A stretch of DNA of 64,000 nt from Euphorbia lathyris (lineage: Eukaryota > Streptophyta > Magnoliopsida > Malpighiales > Euphorbiaceae). The notes under the pieces were generated by a model. It was not told where the DNA came from and did not search any database. It saw only the letters and a program-made list of their open reading frames with translations. The stretch lies in assembly GCF_963576675.1 (NCBI RefSeq), contig NC_088912.1:13911001-13975000 (forward strand), given 5' to 3'. Position 1 is the stretch's first letter. Each line of letters begins with the position of its first letter. Positions 36,585 to 47,786 of this stretch are shown in pieces. The position numbers and the translations under genes are program-made.

Positions 36585-37682
36585 TGATGAGTATCTAGTA
36601 GTGGGGGTGATAATATGTGTTATATGTGGGTGAAATAAGTAAGATGTTGCGTGTGTGCTTCAACTCTACTAGACACTACTACGTAGGGGCAAGTGTACCC
36701 CATCGTATCAAGTAATAATCCGGTTAAGACCGCGTATCAAATCCACAGGATTTATAACCACAAGTATTAAACTACTCGGTTCTATTCGTTATCTAGGCGG
36801 TGAATACTTTAGGTTGGTTTGGGTGACGACTACAAATTACTCCTAAACTACGGTGAGACAGATTTATATAATTCAAACTCTAAAGAAGTGATACGTGTGA
36901 CGATAAGTTATAATATATAAGAAACAATAATTCCGAACATGTACGAATGATAATTTACTTTTGCAAAGACGACTACGTGAAGACAGACCGACCCATGAAG
37001 TACTTAGACGACGTGGTTCCTAGTCAAGGCGTGTCTAATTTGAGGGATCAGAAACTAGGGCCGTAAGTTCTGTGGCTTGTCAATTCCTACGGTTTCCGGC
37101 GTGTCACTTCCGGTAGGGCAGCACCTATATGGTTCCCTAAAGATAGCCCGTCCCTACAGGTCACCGGGTATCGTGTCCCCATACACAATAATCAATTACG
37201 AGTATCAAAACAAGCAATAACGTATAGAGAAACGGAAATTGTAAATCATATATTATAAATGTGGAATGTATAAAAGTGGAATACAACCAAGCCTAGTACA
37301 TAGGAAGAGTACAAGCTAGTTAACAAGTAGAAAGGGAAGAAGGATCGGCCCTTAGGACCAGCTAACCGGACTCAAGGTCGTCTCGTAGGACTTGGAGGTA
37401 GAACTCTCGAACTTGGTGGATACGGATCGAACGTAACTTTGACGGAGTGACGGACTAAACGTACAAGCTCTCAAGGTGGTAGAGTTTTTTTACATAAAAT
37501 TCTGAATGAGGAAATGAGTGCTAATCACTCTTATTTATAGACATCAAGCTCGGGGGTAAAATCGTAATTACACAAGTTACAAACAAGAATTCACACTATT
37601 TTTGCAAGTTTCACAAGGTACGCCGCGCGTAGAAGGTGGTACGCTCCGCGTATCTACAAGATTAACCCATTCCGTTTATAAT
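36585..37682 (-). repeat. Truncated 5' LTR of Athila-like copy A
   Basis: Follows the 3' LTR closely from TGATGAGTATC to CATTCCGTT-ATAAT, then switches to LINE sequence at about 37682. The 3' LTR continues here with TTCTTCGG and the dyad array. The last shared bases ATAAT may be microhomology at the junction. Confidence 0.85.
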
Positions 37683-38640
37683 ATGAATAACGTAAGTCGA
37701 GTCACTTTCAATCCAGAGACGAGTCCAACCACGTGACCTCGCAATCGAAACTGCAAAAATAGCAGCTTGCAATTCCGCCATGTGTACCAAAGCACAATCA
37801 AGGGGGAAGGCAAATGACCCAAGAGGATGACCCCGACTATTTCGAAAAACCACACTGCAACCAGCACTACCCGAGATCACGGAGGCATCCGTGTTTGCTT
37901 TGATCCAATCAGATGGAGGGGGCTGCCATTTAACTTCAATGATTCGAGGGGCCTTGTGATGACGTGCATTTAACCCGAGATTATGGAGAATTGATAACTC
38001 CCCAACAGAATTCCATATCGAACCCTTGCTGATTCTATCAGAGCTACGAATAGCAGACCAAAGAAAGCGTAATGCCTCATGAATGTTTGGAGCTTCCTCT
38101 CAAAAATAGCAACATTTCTAACAGACCAGATCGTCCAAACAGCATTGACAAGAGCGGCCTGCCAAAGGGAAAGGACTTGCGAGCTGAACTTGTGAGAGAA
38201 GGCGTGTTGCAAGAGGGTCTGTAGAGAAGAATCAAGTACAAGTCTTCTACCAAATAAAGCCGATATGATGAACCAGATTTGGGAAGCAAAGGTGCAACGA
38301 ACAAGCAAGTGGTCACTCGTCTCATAAGCCTTTAAACAGATCGGACAGCGAGAAACAAGAAGCAGACCTCTAGCACGGAGCGCGGCATGAGTTGGTAAAG
38401 AGCCCCAATAAGCACGCCAATAGACCATGGAGCGTGACGGTTGAATGAAAGGTTTCCAAATTGACTGAAAAACCAAAGGCAAAACCGGAGGAGCACGTAG
38501 CCAGTGATAGAATAACTTTACCGTGAAGAGGCCATTGCTTGCAGGTCTCCAAAAACATAAATCATGTTCAGAGCCATTCCCATGCAAATTCCGGATGCGC
38601 TGGTGCAACGTACTAGCCAGCATTGGAAGATCCCGCTAGT
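37683..38640 (-). pseudogene. LINE zf-RVT region and partial RNase H
   Basis: The stretch at 37970-38623 has the zf-RVT layout: DLCFWRPASNGLFTVKLFYH, W-LP-HAALRARGLL, CPICLKAYETSDHLLVRCTF and a C-terminal helical part. After a stop and frame change it is followed by an RNase H with SAGCSVVFRNSRGHPLGSFA, MAELQAAIFAV and LWIESDSTYVIHI, cut at the junction. The same RNase H type occurs at 15.6-16.2 kb. Confidence 0.85.
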
Positions 38641-38839
38641 TGCCATTTTCGTACAAATCTGAGATTCTATCAGTGAGCTTCAAGCGGTTTGACATAGAAA
38701 TCCCAAGCTGTTCAGCCAGAGGCGGCAAAATCCATTCCGAATTCCAGAATGACAACTCAGAAGAGGATCCAAATGACCAAAAACAATTCTCCCGTAACTT
38801 GAGATAGGCGGACTTGACAGACCACCAAAAAGACGATCG

Positions 38840-40540
38840 CTACAACCGAATCCTTGGCAAACCAGCCCTTTTTAGAAAACGAGACCTCAACAAATTAAAG
38901 AATAAAGAGTTAGAGGAAAGAAAGCCCCACGCTAATTTACCACTCATAGCCAAGTTAAGGGTCGAGAGGTGTTTAATACCCAACCCTCCTTCCTTTAAGG
39001 ACTTCAAACAAACCTTCCAGTGAGTTGATTTAGCAAACTCACATGCCATTTGTAAACCATAAAGGTGTGGATCAGAGAACTAGTGATAACTGAATTGACA
39101 AGTGTCAGCCTACCAGCCATAGAGAGAGACGTCCCCGCCCAGCGCGAGAAAGAGAGAATAATTCTATCAGCAGCCGCCGCAAGGTATTTAGCTCTAGGGA
39201 TCCCTTGAAAAAGAGGAACGCCCAAGTAATTAAACGGGAGAGATCCAATTTTGATTCCAATTAGACCCGCTAGTCGGCTCCGATGTCTGAGTAAAATCGA
39301 GTCTCCGAAAAAAATCTCAGACTTTTGCCAATTCACCAATTGTCCAGATAGAGAGCCATATAAATCAAAAATACCCATGAGAGCTTGGATGTTTGAGATG
39401 CTTGCCCTGCAAAAAAAACTAAAATATCATCCACATATAACAAGTGTGAAGGCATTACAAAAGAAGTAGAATAACCCATCGGAGATAGCGACCCACGCAA
39501 GGTTTGAGCATTGATAAGACGGCTAAGAAAGTCCTCCGCTAAACCAAACAGAAGAGGAGAAACGGATCTCCCTATCTTACGCCTCGAGAACAAGAGAAAT
39601 ACCCAGCAGATCCATTAGCAGTGAGAATCGAGATACGAGCTGATGAGAGTATCGCATGAATCCAATCAGTGAATTTAGAGGAAAAACCAAATGACTTTAG
39701 AACTTCAGTCAGAAATTGCCAGTTTAATGTATCAAAAGCTTTCTCAATGTCCACCTTCAGGCACATGTTACCTCCAAAACATTTTTTATTCAAGAGATTG
39801 ACACCTTCTGAAGCGATAGCTATGCACTGATGGATTTGACGCCCTTTGATGAATCCAAATTGATTCTCTGTAACAATTCGGCTAGCAATATTGGCAAGCC
39901 TATCAGCTAAGATCTTTGAGATGATTTTGAAAGTGAAATTGCTCATAACAATTGGCATATACTGCTCAATTGTCGAGGCTCCAGGGACTTTTGGGATAAG
40001 AGCCATCAAGTTTGAGTTCAATCCACCAGAGATTTCCCCATGCTGAAAGAACCACTGAACCATTTTACACACATCATTACCCACAATGCTCCAATAGGAC
40101 TGAAAGAATTGACCGGTGAAGCCGTCCGGGCTAGGAGAGCTAGAAGGATCCATAGACAAAACCGTATGTTTGATGCAATCCTCATCAGGGCAGGCGGTTA
40201 AAGAAATGTTCTCAAAATTCGTCACAAGCCGAGGAACCATATCAGAAACCAAAGACATATCCATCGGATTCCCACCCGTGCTAGCAAACAGATTAGCATA
40301 GTAAGAGATAATATGATCAGAAATAATATTTGAGTCAGTGTGGGAAACCCCATCAATTGTTAAGGCAGAAATTCCTATATGTGATTTGCGTATCGCAGAG
40401 ACACGGTGAAAGTAACTTGTATTACGGTCTCCCTCAGCAAGCCACCGCACCCGGCTTTTTTCTTTCAAATACGTTTCCTGTTGAAGCAAGTGATGGTCCA
40501 ACTTCTCATGAGCGGCCAATTCACGTTCCTGAAGATTCAA
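38840..40540 (-). pseudogene. LINE reverse transcriptase
   Basis: RT blocks in order: AEGDRNTSYFHR, SPSPDGFTGQFFQSYW, LMALIPKVPGA, PIVMSNFTFKIISKILADRL, QFGFIKGRQIHQC, LKVDIEKAFDTLNW (catalytic Asp), GVR followed by TAG and a one-base frame change near 39575, SPLLFGLAEDFLSRLI, YVDDILVF (catalytic Asp pair), then thumb blocks NWQKSEIFFG, FNYLGVPLFQG and WAGTSLSMAGRLTLVNSV. Further frame changes separate 39333, 39004 and 38840 segments. The enzyme would copy its own RNA by target-primed reverse transcription; this copy is dead. Confidence 0.92.
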
Positions 40541-40917
40541 CGACCAACCATCAGATTGAATAGTCTGCTGAATATCTGCAAGGGAGCTACGCGCCTCATC
40601 AATGTTAGCATTGAAGTTACCAAATACATTATTTATTTAAAGGCTAATTGGTCAAATAAACTTTTAAAATTGCTCAAATAAATAGTCAAATTCGAATTAA
40701 CTGGCTAGTGCCTATTTAAAAATTGTGGAAAATTTACATTCACATTCAATTTTTAAAACATATGTACAACTATATTATAAAATAATTTGAATTTTGTCAA
40801 ATTAAAAAACCATCATTTTCTTTAACTAATCCACGTATCAATCCTTAAAAAAGGAATTTTGAAATTCATAACTACACAGTTAGTGTGTGACATTTCTCAA
40901 ATATGTTTTAATATTTT

Positions 40918-41478
40918 GGGTAATTAATTTATTAGTCCCTATATTTTGACAAAACACACTGTTTAGTCCCTATATTTTCAAAAACACATGGTAAGGTCCT
41001 TAACCTTTTTCTTAGTGAACTGTTTAGTCCTTCCGTTTGTTTGTTAGTTTTTTTTACCGTTTATGACTTCGGAAATGACTAAATTACCCTTTATTATTTA
41101 CCTTCAAACTTTAGAAGAGGAAATCCAATTTAGAAGACGACGCTATTTGTATGGAGAACAAGAAAAAGAACATACCCAATGCTTACGAATTTGAACAATT
41201 AAGAAGAAAATCAAGAAAAAGAACACTCAAAGTTGATTTCAGATGCATTAGAGTTTAAAGGAAAGGAAAATAAAGGAAAAGAAGAACGCAAATCCAAATT
41301 GACTAACAAAATCTTCATGAGAGACTAACGGCAGGGACTAAACAGTTCACCGAAAAAAACGTTAGGGACTAAACAGTTCATTGAGAAAAAGGTTGGGGAC
41401 TTTATCATGTGTTTTTGAAAATACAGGGACTAAACAGTGTGTTTTGTCAAAATATAGGGACTAATAAATTAATTACCC
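40918..41478. mobile_element. MULE-type MITE present only in block B
   Basis: 561 bp with inverted ends of about 115 bp beginning GGGTAATTAATTTATTAGTC, and a perfect 9-bp target duplication TAATATTTT (40909-40917 and 41479-41487). The unoccupied site is preserved in block A at 25549-25557, so the boundaries are certain and insertion came after the duplication. The ends contain repeated TTTAGTCCCTATATTTT words; there is no coding capacity. Confidence 0.95.
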
Positions 41479-42699
41479 TAATATTTTTGATATATTATTA
41501 ATTAAATTATCCATATTGATTAAAGTAAAAATATTATTTATATTCATGAGTTTTATGTAAAAGACCATAAAATTATTAAGTTGTCCAGTCATCCATATTT
41601 ACTCACCCTTGTTGTATTATGATTTTCTATGGAAGTTTGTATTACTAGACATTCTCAAAGTTTCATTATTCATTTAATGTGCTATTATTTAATAATTCGT
41701 TAACAGCTACCTAAGTTGCAAAGGATCAAAATAGAATTTACTAAACAAAATATAATTTGAATCACCAATTATACTAATTATATTCTCTCCACAACATATT
41801 TTCGCTCTTCTAATTATTTCTTACACAACTCCGTTAATCTCTAGGAAAAAAAATTAGAACTGAAAAAAAGAGAGCAGAAAATTACTTTTCAATTTTACCA
41901 TAAGCAATTAGCAACTTCTTATTCCAAAATCATTAAAATTAATTCAACAACTCTAACTATTTAAATTAAAAAGTGAGGAGAGTTGCATATTGTTTTGTTC
42001 CAATTAAAGTTTAAGTTTACCTGACTAATGCTCCATAAACCCCAAGCTGGTAAGTCTTAAATAGGCTTTTCCATGTTTGAGTTGTTAAGAATAGTGCAGA
42101 GGGTATGTTAGTTGCAAAAGACAACACAAGCTCCATAAATATCTATTTCAGAATTCCTTTCCTTTAGGTTCAACTTAGCAGTTGAGATACAGCAATACAA
42201 AAGAAGATAAATGAAATGACAAGCAAATAAAAGAAGATAACCTGAAGCCAACCACGTCTAACAGCAAAAGAAGATAACCCAATTATCAAATAATTAAAAT
42301 ATCACTATCAGATCTAACAAACGACTTCCAACAACAAAAATAACGAGTAACCAAATTAAACACCGTCATCACCCAGTTAAAATATCACTATTACTTAATT
42401 GCATAGCTCAGGCCTCAAGTTGACAAATTTGTCAAGTTAAGATAGCATGAATGAGTAGTATGAATTAAAGATGACCATAAGAAATGAAGTTGATTCCTGA
42501 CAAGTTTAACAACCATAATCTAGTAAAGAGGATAAGGCCAAAACTAATTGAACTAATCATAACAAACTGAAGCATGTTGTATATAATGGGTTTCGTCAAA
42601 TTTAAACAGTTCAAGCAAACAAAAAAATAAGAAAAAACCAAAATATCAATATCAAACAAGGACCACAGCTTTAGCACACAACATAGATGAACTTTTGAA

Positions 42700-42970
42700 A
42701 GTAAATAAAATTTGATAAAAGCATTTGATCATACAACTTAAATATATATGTAAGAGATACATGTTAACATAAACAAGAAATTATTAATTCAAAACCTCAA
42801 CTTACTTGATGCCTCTTGTCATCTTGGCTGTCAGAAGAGATTATTTTCGCCGGCCACATTCTACAATGCTGCTAGAATATATTTTTCCTTTCTTGTTGAA
42901 GCACTCATATCTTGGCACCCGTTTTCTTCATGTTTCTTTAATGTCATTTTTACTGCACAACTAAGTTAAA
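42700..42970 (-). pseudogene. Copy 5 of the repeated decayed exon (block B)
   Basis: Duplicate of 26925-27250 with a deletion around 42740 and a few substitutions, including CGCCGGCC where block A has CGCGGGCC. Confidence 0.4.
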
Positions 42971-43120
42971 ATGATGTGTTTGCTATATGGATTTCGATTT
43001 TTCACTGTCATTCTAGATATGTTCAAATTTCATTTGATTTCTTTAACATTTCAATGTAGATCTATTTGGATTTGGCCATTGGTTTTTATTTAAAAAGAAA
43101 GAACTTAATAACCATGTCCT

Positions 43121-43368
43121 TGTTGGATCAAATAAATAAACTTTCACAAGTAACAGAGGAAGAGTATAATTGTTGGAAGAAATTCTCTTCTAATTCTCTT
43201 GCCTTACTACTTGTATTGATAAGTATTTATAGATTACAACCATGACTCTTAGTAAACAACATTAACTTTCTATAAATACAGATACAGACACAGATACAGA
43301 AATGACTCTTGGATCATACAGTGAACCAAATTAAAGACTCTATTAATTATAAGTTTATTATTTCAACA
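43121..43368 (-). repeat. 3' LTR of the gag-only element
   Basis: 248 bp, matching 44878-45125 except at two positions. The adjoining minus-strand TAAGTTTAACGGGG is the polypurine tract. Confidence 0.95.
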
Positions 43369-43487
43369 CACCCCGTTAAACTTATAATTTTTTTATCCCT
43401 TCTTAACACCAAAAACAGTCAGTAGTCTGTAATCTATTTAAATCTTCAAACTTCATCTCTTCACTTTAGCTGCCATCAATCCCATAA

Positions 43488-44210
43488 TTATCTCCAACGT
43501 TTTCTTCGAAATTCATTGTTATCGACATCTTCACGGTAGCTTCCATCATCTCCATTAGTATCTCCATCATTTTCTTCTTCCTCATCATCATCTTCGTCAG
43601 TACCATCAACATCACTATTATTATCGTCAACTGGTATTTTGGGGTTTGGATGAGGGATATGACTAGTGTATCTTCTATGTGAATTTGACACAATATTACT
43701 TATGTCAATGCCCTCAAGTTCTATCACTCTTTCCTTTCGCTTCTTAACTTCCATGATTTCTTTGGAAAACATCTCACTCGGCTCCTTCATTGACTCCACT
43801 TCACATATGTTTTCTGGCACATGCTTGATTTTATCAGAGGCTTTCTCAATACCTTCTGCACTTCTGTTGTCCTTTGCTTCTTCTTCCATAAGCTTCATGT
43901 GCTTCGTGCCTGATGCTTGGACTTCCTTTTCAAGCCTCTTCTTCTTTTTAGATACTTCAGAATTTTGCACATTTTGCTTTGCACAAATTATTTTCTCTGG
44001 TTTTACTTCATCTTCGTCGTCCTCATCAATCTCTCTGTCTGAAGACTCCGAATTCTCATCAGCCCATTGCAATGCGTCATCTATATGATTGCTTATATAT
44101 TTGTTGAATGCAAATTTCTCAATTCCCATATCTTCCTCTAACAGTCGACAAAGACGGACCGTTGTAAGTTCCTCATAATTGGCTTTAATATAGGAAACTC
44201 TCTTCATCAT
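43488..44210 (-). CDS. Captured host-like gene: DEK_C/CHZ-type acidic nuclear protein
   Basis: A 240-codon intronless frame between gag and the 3' LTR. Residues 1-50 (KRVSYIKANYEELTTVRLCR, LLEEDMGIEKFAFNKYI) resemble the N-terminal DEK_C-like fold of plant nuclear proteins related to the H2A.Z chaperone CHZ. The rest is charged, with basic patches (SKKKKRLEKE, VKKRKERVIE), a conserved-looking GIDISNIVSNSHRRYTSH, and a strongly acidic end (DEDDDEEEENDGD). It is not a retrotransposon protein. The open frame and lack of introns suggest capture from a processed mRNA. Whether it starts at its own ATG or downstream of gag is unclear; the frames differ. An alternative end in another frame is possible near 43560. 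Confidence 0.6.
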   Translation of the reverse strand: MMKRVSYIKANYEELTTVRLCRLLEEDMGIEKFAFNKYISNHIDDALQWADENSESSDREIDEDDEDEVKPEKIICAKQNVQNSEVSKKKKRLEKEVQASGTKHMKLMEEEAKDNRSAEGIEKASDKIKHVPENICEVESMKEPSEMFSKEIMEVKKRKERVIELEGIDISNIVSNSHRRYTSHIPHPNPKIPVDDNNSDVDGTDEDDDEEEENDGDTNGDDGSYREDVDNNEFRRKRWR

Positions 44211-44229
44211 GGCCTTGCTAATGGTGAAC

Positions 44230-44850
44230 TTACTTGGAACTTATTTCTTCTCTATTTTTTAATCTCTCCTCATGGGCTTGTAACGAACCCAAGAGTTGAT
44301 CTATAGACATAGTCTCCAGATCTTTTGATTCTTCAATGGCAATCACCACGTAATCAAATTTCTGAGTCAAAGAACGAAGGATTTTTTCTATCACAAGAAC
44401 ATCCTCCATTTTTTCTCCATATCTCTTCAACTAATTGACAATTACCAAAGTTCTATTAAAGAACTCATCAATTTTCTCTGACTCTTTTATCTTGAGTTTC
44501 TCATACTCACTTCTCAAGGTTTGCAAATGCACCTTGACTACTTTATCTTTCCCCTTAAAGGAATTTTCGAGAATCTCCCATGCCTCCTTGGCTGTTGTTG
44601 CAGTCGAAATTTTCACGAACATATTCTCATCTAGACACATGTGGATTAGAGAGAGTGCTTGTTGGTCTTTCTTCCTTTTCGCTTTTTGAGCATTCGTCAA
44701 TTCCTCCTTATTCTCTGGCTGCTCATATCCAGTTTCTACCATTTCCCATACATCTTGGGAACCCAACAAAGCCTTCATTCTAATGCACCAATTATCATAA
44801 TTTTCCTTTGATAATTGTGGATATTTGTATGGGATCATTCCATTCAACAT
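44230..44850 (-). pseudogene. Gag of the gag-only element
   Basis: Probable start MLNGMIPYKYPQLSKENYDN at 44850, close behind the primer site. Copia gag blocks follow: NWCIRMKALLGSQDVWEMVE, KEAWEILENSFKGKDKVVKV and LQTLRSEYEKLKIKESEKI. One TAG (44431-44433) interrupts the frame before LKRYGEKM, at a place where relatives have glutamine. It continues to [19 protein letters not shown] and [13 protein letters not shown] and ends at 44230, without a zinc knuckle. It would form the virus-like particle coat. Confidence 0.85.
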
Positions 44851-44864
44851 TGTAGAGAATTTTT

Positions 44865-44874
44865 GCTGATACCA
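44865..44874 (-). other. Primer-binding site of the gag-only element
   Basis: TGGTATCAGC on the minus strand, three bases inside the 5' LTR, of tRNA-Met type. Confidence 0.8.
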
Positions 44875-44877
44875 ATT

Positions 44878-45125
44878 TGTTGGATCAAATAAATAAACTT
44901 TCACAAGTAACAGAGAAAGAGTATAATTGTTGGAAGAAATTCTCTTCTAATTCTCTTGCCTTACTACTTGTATTGATAGGTATTTATAGATTACAACCAT
45001 GACTCTTAGTAAACAACATTAACTTTCTATAAATACAGATACAGACACAGATACAGAAATGACTCTTGGATCATACAGTGAACCAAATTAAAGACTCTAT
45101 TAATTATAAGTTTATTATTTCAACA
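44878..45125 (-). repeat. 5' LTR of the gag-only element
   Basis: 248-bp partner of 43121-43368, flanked outside by GTCCT. Confidence 0.95.
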
Positions 45126-46010
45126 GTCCTTCCATATCTCTGTATCTCTCTTGAAGTCAGTATAGAAATTTAAACAATCTTGTTTACAACCTAAATGATC
45201 TAGTTAGACACCCATTCTACAATATTGGGACTAATTTGCCCTAAATATGGAAACTTCATAAGGGAAAAGAACAAATTCCACAAAGCATTATATGTATAAA
45301 CTTAATGATGCAGCTCAAATGTTCAAACTGCGAAACAATACATATATAGTAAAATTAGGAGCTTTGGGTAGATTAGAAAAGCAAACAAAATCAGTGCAAC
45401 AAATATGTAGACAAAGTTTTGAATGGCATCAAAAGAACATATATACAAGTAATGAGAGAGAGTATTCATACATTTCCTGGAAAAACACATGCACAACAAC
45501 GACTCAGATAGAGAATTCGTTCATTTTTTTTTAAGTAAATACAACTAAAGATCAGTGTAATTGACTGAGGTAGAGAATAAAAGAGAGGAAGACAATGTTA
45601 GTGGATAGCTGATGTAGATATATGACATTTGGAGGCTAGGGTTTCTATTCATGAATCATGTTTTTGTATATGAAATTTGGGAGAGTACTTTTGCAATTAA
45701 ATTTTATCTGTTAGGCTTTCTATAAATCATTTTGTTTATATATTTTGAAATTTAGGAATAAGATTTTTATATATTCCCTCCATTAACACTTATGTTTTTT
45801 TGTAATTTTTTGAAATAATGATGAAATTTGACCTAACAGTTTTTTAAAAGTGCATATATATTCTTACTGTATGAAATAATTCAACTTTAATCCTAAAATT
45901 TCTAAACGATATCAATTTTAGACTTTATTGAGAATTTGAAAATGGTGGTTTGACTATTATATTGATAAACAAACATACATATACAAGATTTAATTTAGTT
46001 GTTAAAAAAA

Positions 46011-46695
46011 AAATGATGTGCAGATCTATCATTTAAGAAAGAAAGAATTAAAAAAAATCTATTAAAATTGGGAAATCATCTACAAATCAGAAATAAAAAG
46101 AAAAAGAAGTTCAGTCCTAATTCAATACTCTTTCCTTATCATAAGCTGGCTTTGAATCCAACCTATCAATCTGCAACAACAAAAAAATAACCTTGACAAC
46201 TGTTGATTTTATGCATTGAAAACGTTGAATATTTATAAACATCAGGCTCCATTCAAACAAACATGCATATACAAGATTTAATTCGGTGGCAAAAAATAGC
46301 AAAATAATAAAAATATCATCTGCAGATCTATCATTTAAGAAGGGGAGAATTTTTAAAAAAAATCTATTAAAATTGGGTTACCATCGGCAAATCTGAATAT
46401 TTATGCACTTAAAACCTTGAATGGTTATAAACATGAGACTGCATTCAAACAAACTAAAAACAAGAAAGACTACTCTCGTCCCTAAGATTAAGAAAAAATC
46501 TCTCCTAATGTATCCGTTTACAAAAGCATTCTGTAAACCAAACCTATCAAAGTGCAATCAAAACTAATTAGACCTCACACATCTATTCAAATGCATCATG
46601 AAATCAGGAAGAAGAAAATAACCTTAATAACTGTTGACTTTGTTCACTTAATGCCTTGAACATTTATAAACATCAGAGTGCGCTCAAACAAACTA
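46011..46695. repeat. Three imperfect tandem units in block B
   Basis: Duplicate of 28239-28975, slightly shorter; for example the third unit lacks part of the CAACTAGGACATAATTTGC region. Confidence 0.6.
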
Positions 46696-46820
46696 CAACT
46701 CACAAATTAATTGAAAATAAACATCAGATTTGTAATTGTTTATATTGGGTCCATATTTGATTGTTAAAAATGGTGTTCCTCAGATCTGTTGCAAGTTTGG
46801 CGAAATAAAAGACTACTCTA

Positions 46821-46921
46821 GTGGCTAAGATTGTAAAAAGTTGTCGGCGATCAACCATAATAATAGGAGGAAACACCTCTTCCTTTATGTTTGTCACCGC
46901 CGACAATATCTGCAATCTTGG
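46821..46921. repeat. Inverted repeat with loop (block B)
   Basis: Duplicate of the hairpin at 29104-29204; one arm carries a single change (GATTGTAAAAAG). Confidence 0.5.
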
Positions 46922-47786
46922 CCAGAGTAGCCATAGACATCATTCTCCCTTTCTCTCTCAACTCATCAACCCCATTATATAGAGAGATCCGCCAGAAAAG
47001 GAGGAATGGAGGCCGACGGCAGCCTCATGGCTGGGGACTAGAAGATTCGGCTATGATGTTTTTCTTTTTAGTTTAGGCTTGTGTGTGGAAGAGATGGAAG
47101 AAGAGAAGGGAGGTGGCTAATTTGTGTTAGGGTTAGGTTTTGGTATATGATGAATATATAGTAGTAGTTAATGATAGAGTTAATGTGGACCACAAGATCA
47201 AAACAAATCAATGGTGTAAATTCATCCTTCAAATTAAATAAGAAAAGATTTGGTATTGGTCTTGTATTTGAGTATTTTTATTTAATATTTATTAACAAAT
47301 TATTTTTAAATATTTATTTTGAAAATTCAAATTATTATTTCTCTTTTGTATAATTTGGGTCTTTCAATAGTCCAGGTGAGCTTTAGCATAGTTGTTTATA
47401 ATGACCATTATTAATACGACATCATTATAATGGGTTCTTTACTAACAACAAGTGTCAATGACCTTTGTCGCCGATTGTTTACTACTAACCGTTAAATTCA
47501 ATTCAAATTAGTTAAACATATTAATAAATTGAGTATTCTATTTAATATTTATTTGGTATTTATTAATAATTTTTTTTATCTTTTTTTAATATTTATTTTT
47601 GAAATTTAATATTAAAAATTTAAATCAATGTATAAGTTTTAAAATTTTAGTGATTTTAATTTTATAAACAATATTTGATGAAGCAAATGAAGATCCCTCC
47701 TTATTAGAGGTGTACAAAAAAAATTATAGCCACATCCACCTTGGAGATCCTAATTCCTTGCGCCGCCTTGGCTCTTGGCTGCTCCT

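Larger units (their letters stand above)
30062..37682 (-). mobile_element. Athila-like gypsy element without pol (copy A)
   Basis: In transcription order: cut 5' LTR (37682-36585), primer site, gag (36464-35272), leader, ORF1 (about 34872-33587), long untranslated interior, 3' LTR (31699-30062). There is no room for pol between gag and ORF1, so this is a gag-bearing non-autonomous form similar in concept to TR-GAG elements. The left flank of the 3' LTR is CTCCC; the opposite target copy is lost because the 5' LTR is truncated at a junction with a LINE. The 3' LTR and part of the interior are shared with block B, so insertion preceded the duplication. Confidence 0.9.
37683..40622 (-). mobile_element. 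L1-type LINE, truncated at both ends
   Basis: A minus-strand non-LTR element retaining most of RT, the cysteine-rich zf-RVT region and the start of RNase H. It lacks ORF1, the endonuclease, the RNase H end and the poly(A) tail. Its 5' side stops where block B begins (40623) and its 3' side joins the Athila LTR, so neither edge is a natural insertion boundary. Confidence 0.9.
43121..45125 (-). mobile_element. Gag-only LTR retrotransposon carrying a foreign gene
   Basis: A complete 2,005-bp copia-type element: 248-bp LTRs (TGTTG/CAACA ends) differing at only two positions, a perfect 5-bp target duplication GTCCT (43116-43120 and 45126-45130), and the uninterrupted site preserved in block A at about 27391. 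It has a primer site and gag but no protease, integrase, RT or RNase H. In place of pol it carries a 723-bp frame encoding a DEK_C/CHZ-like acidic protein. Mobilisation must have used enzymes from another element. Confidence 0.93.
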
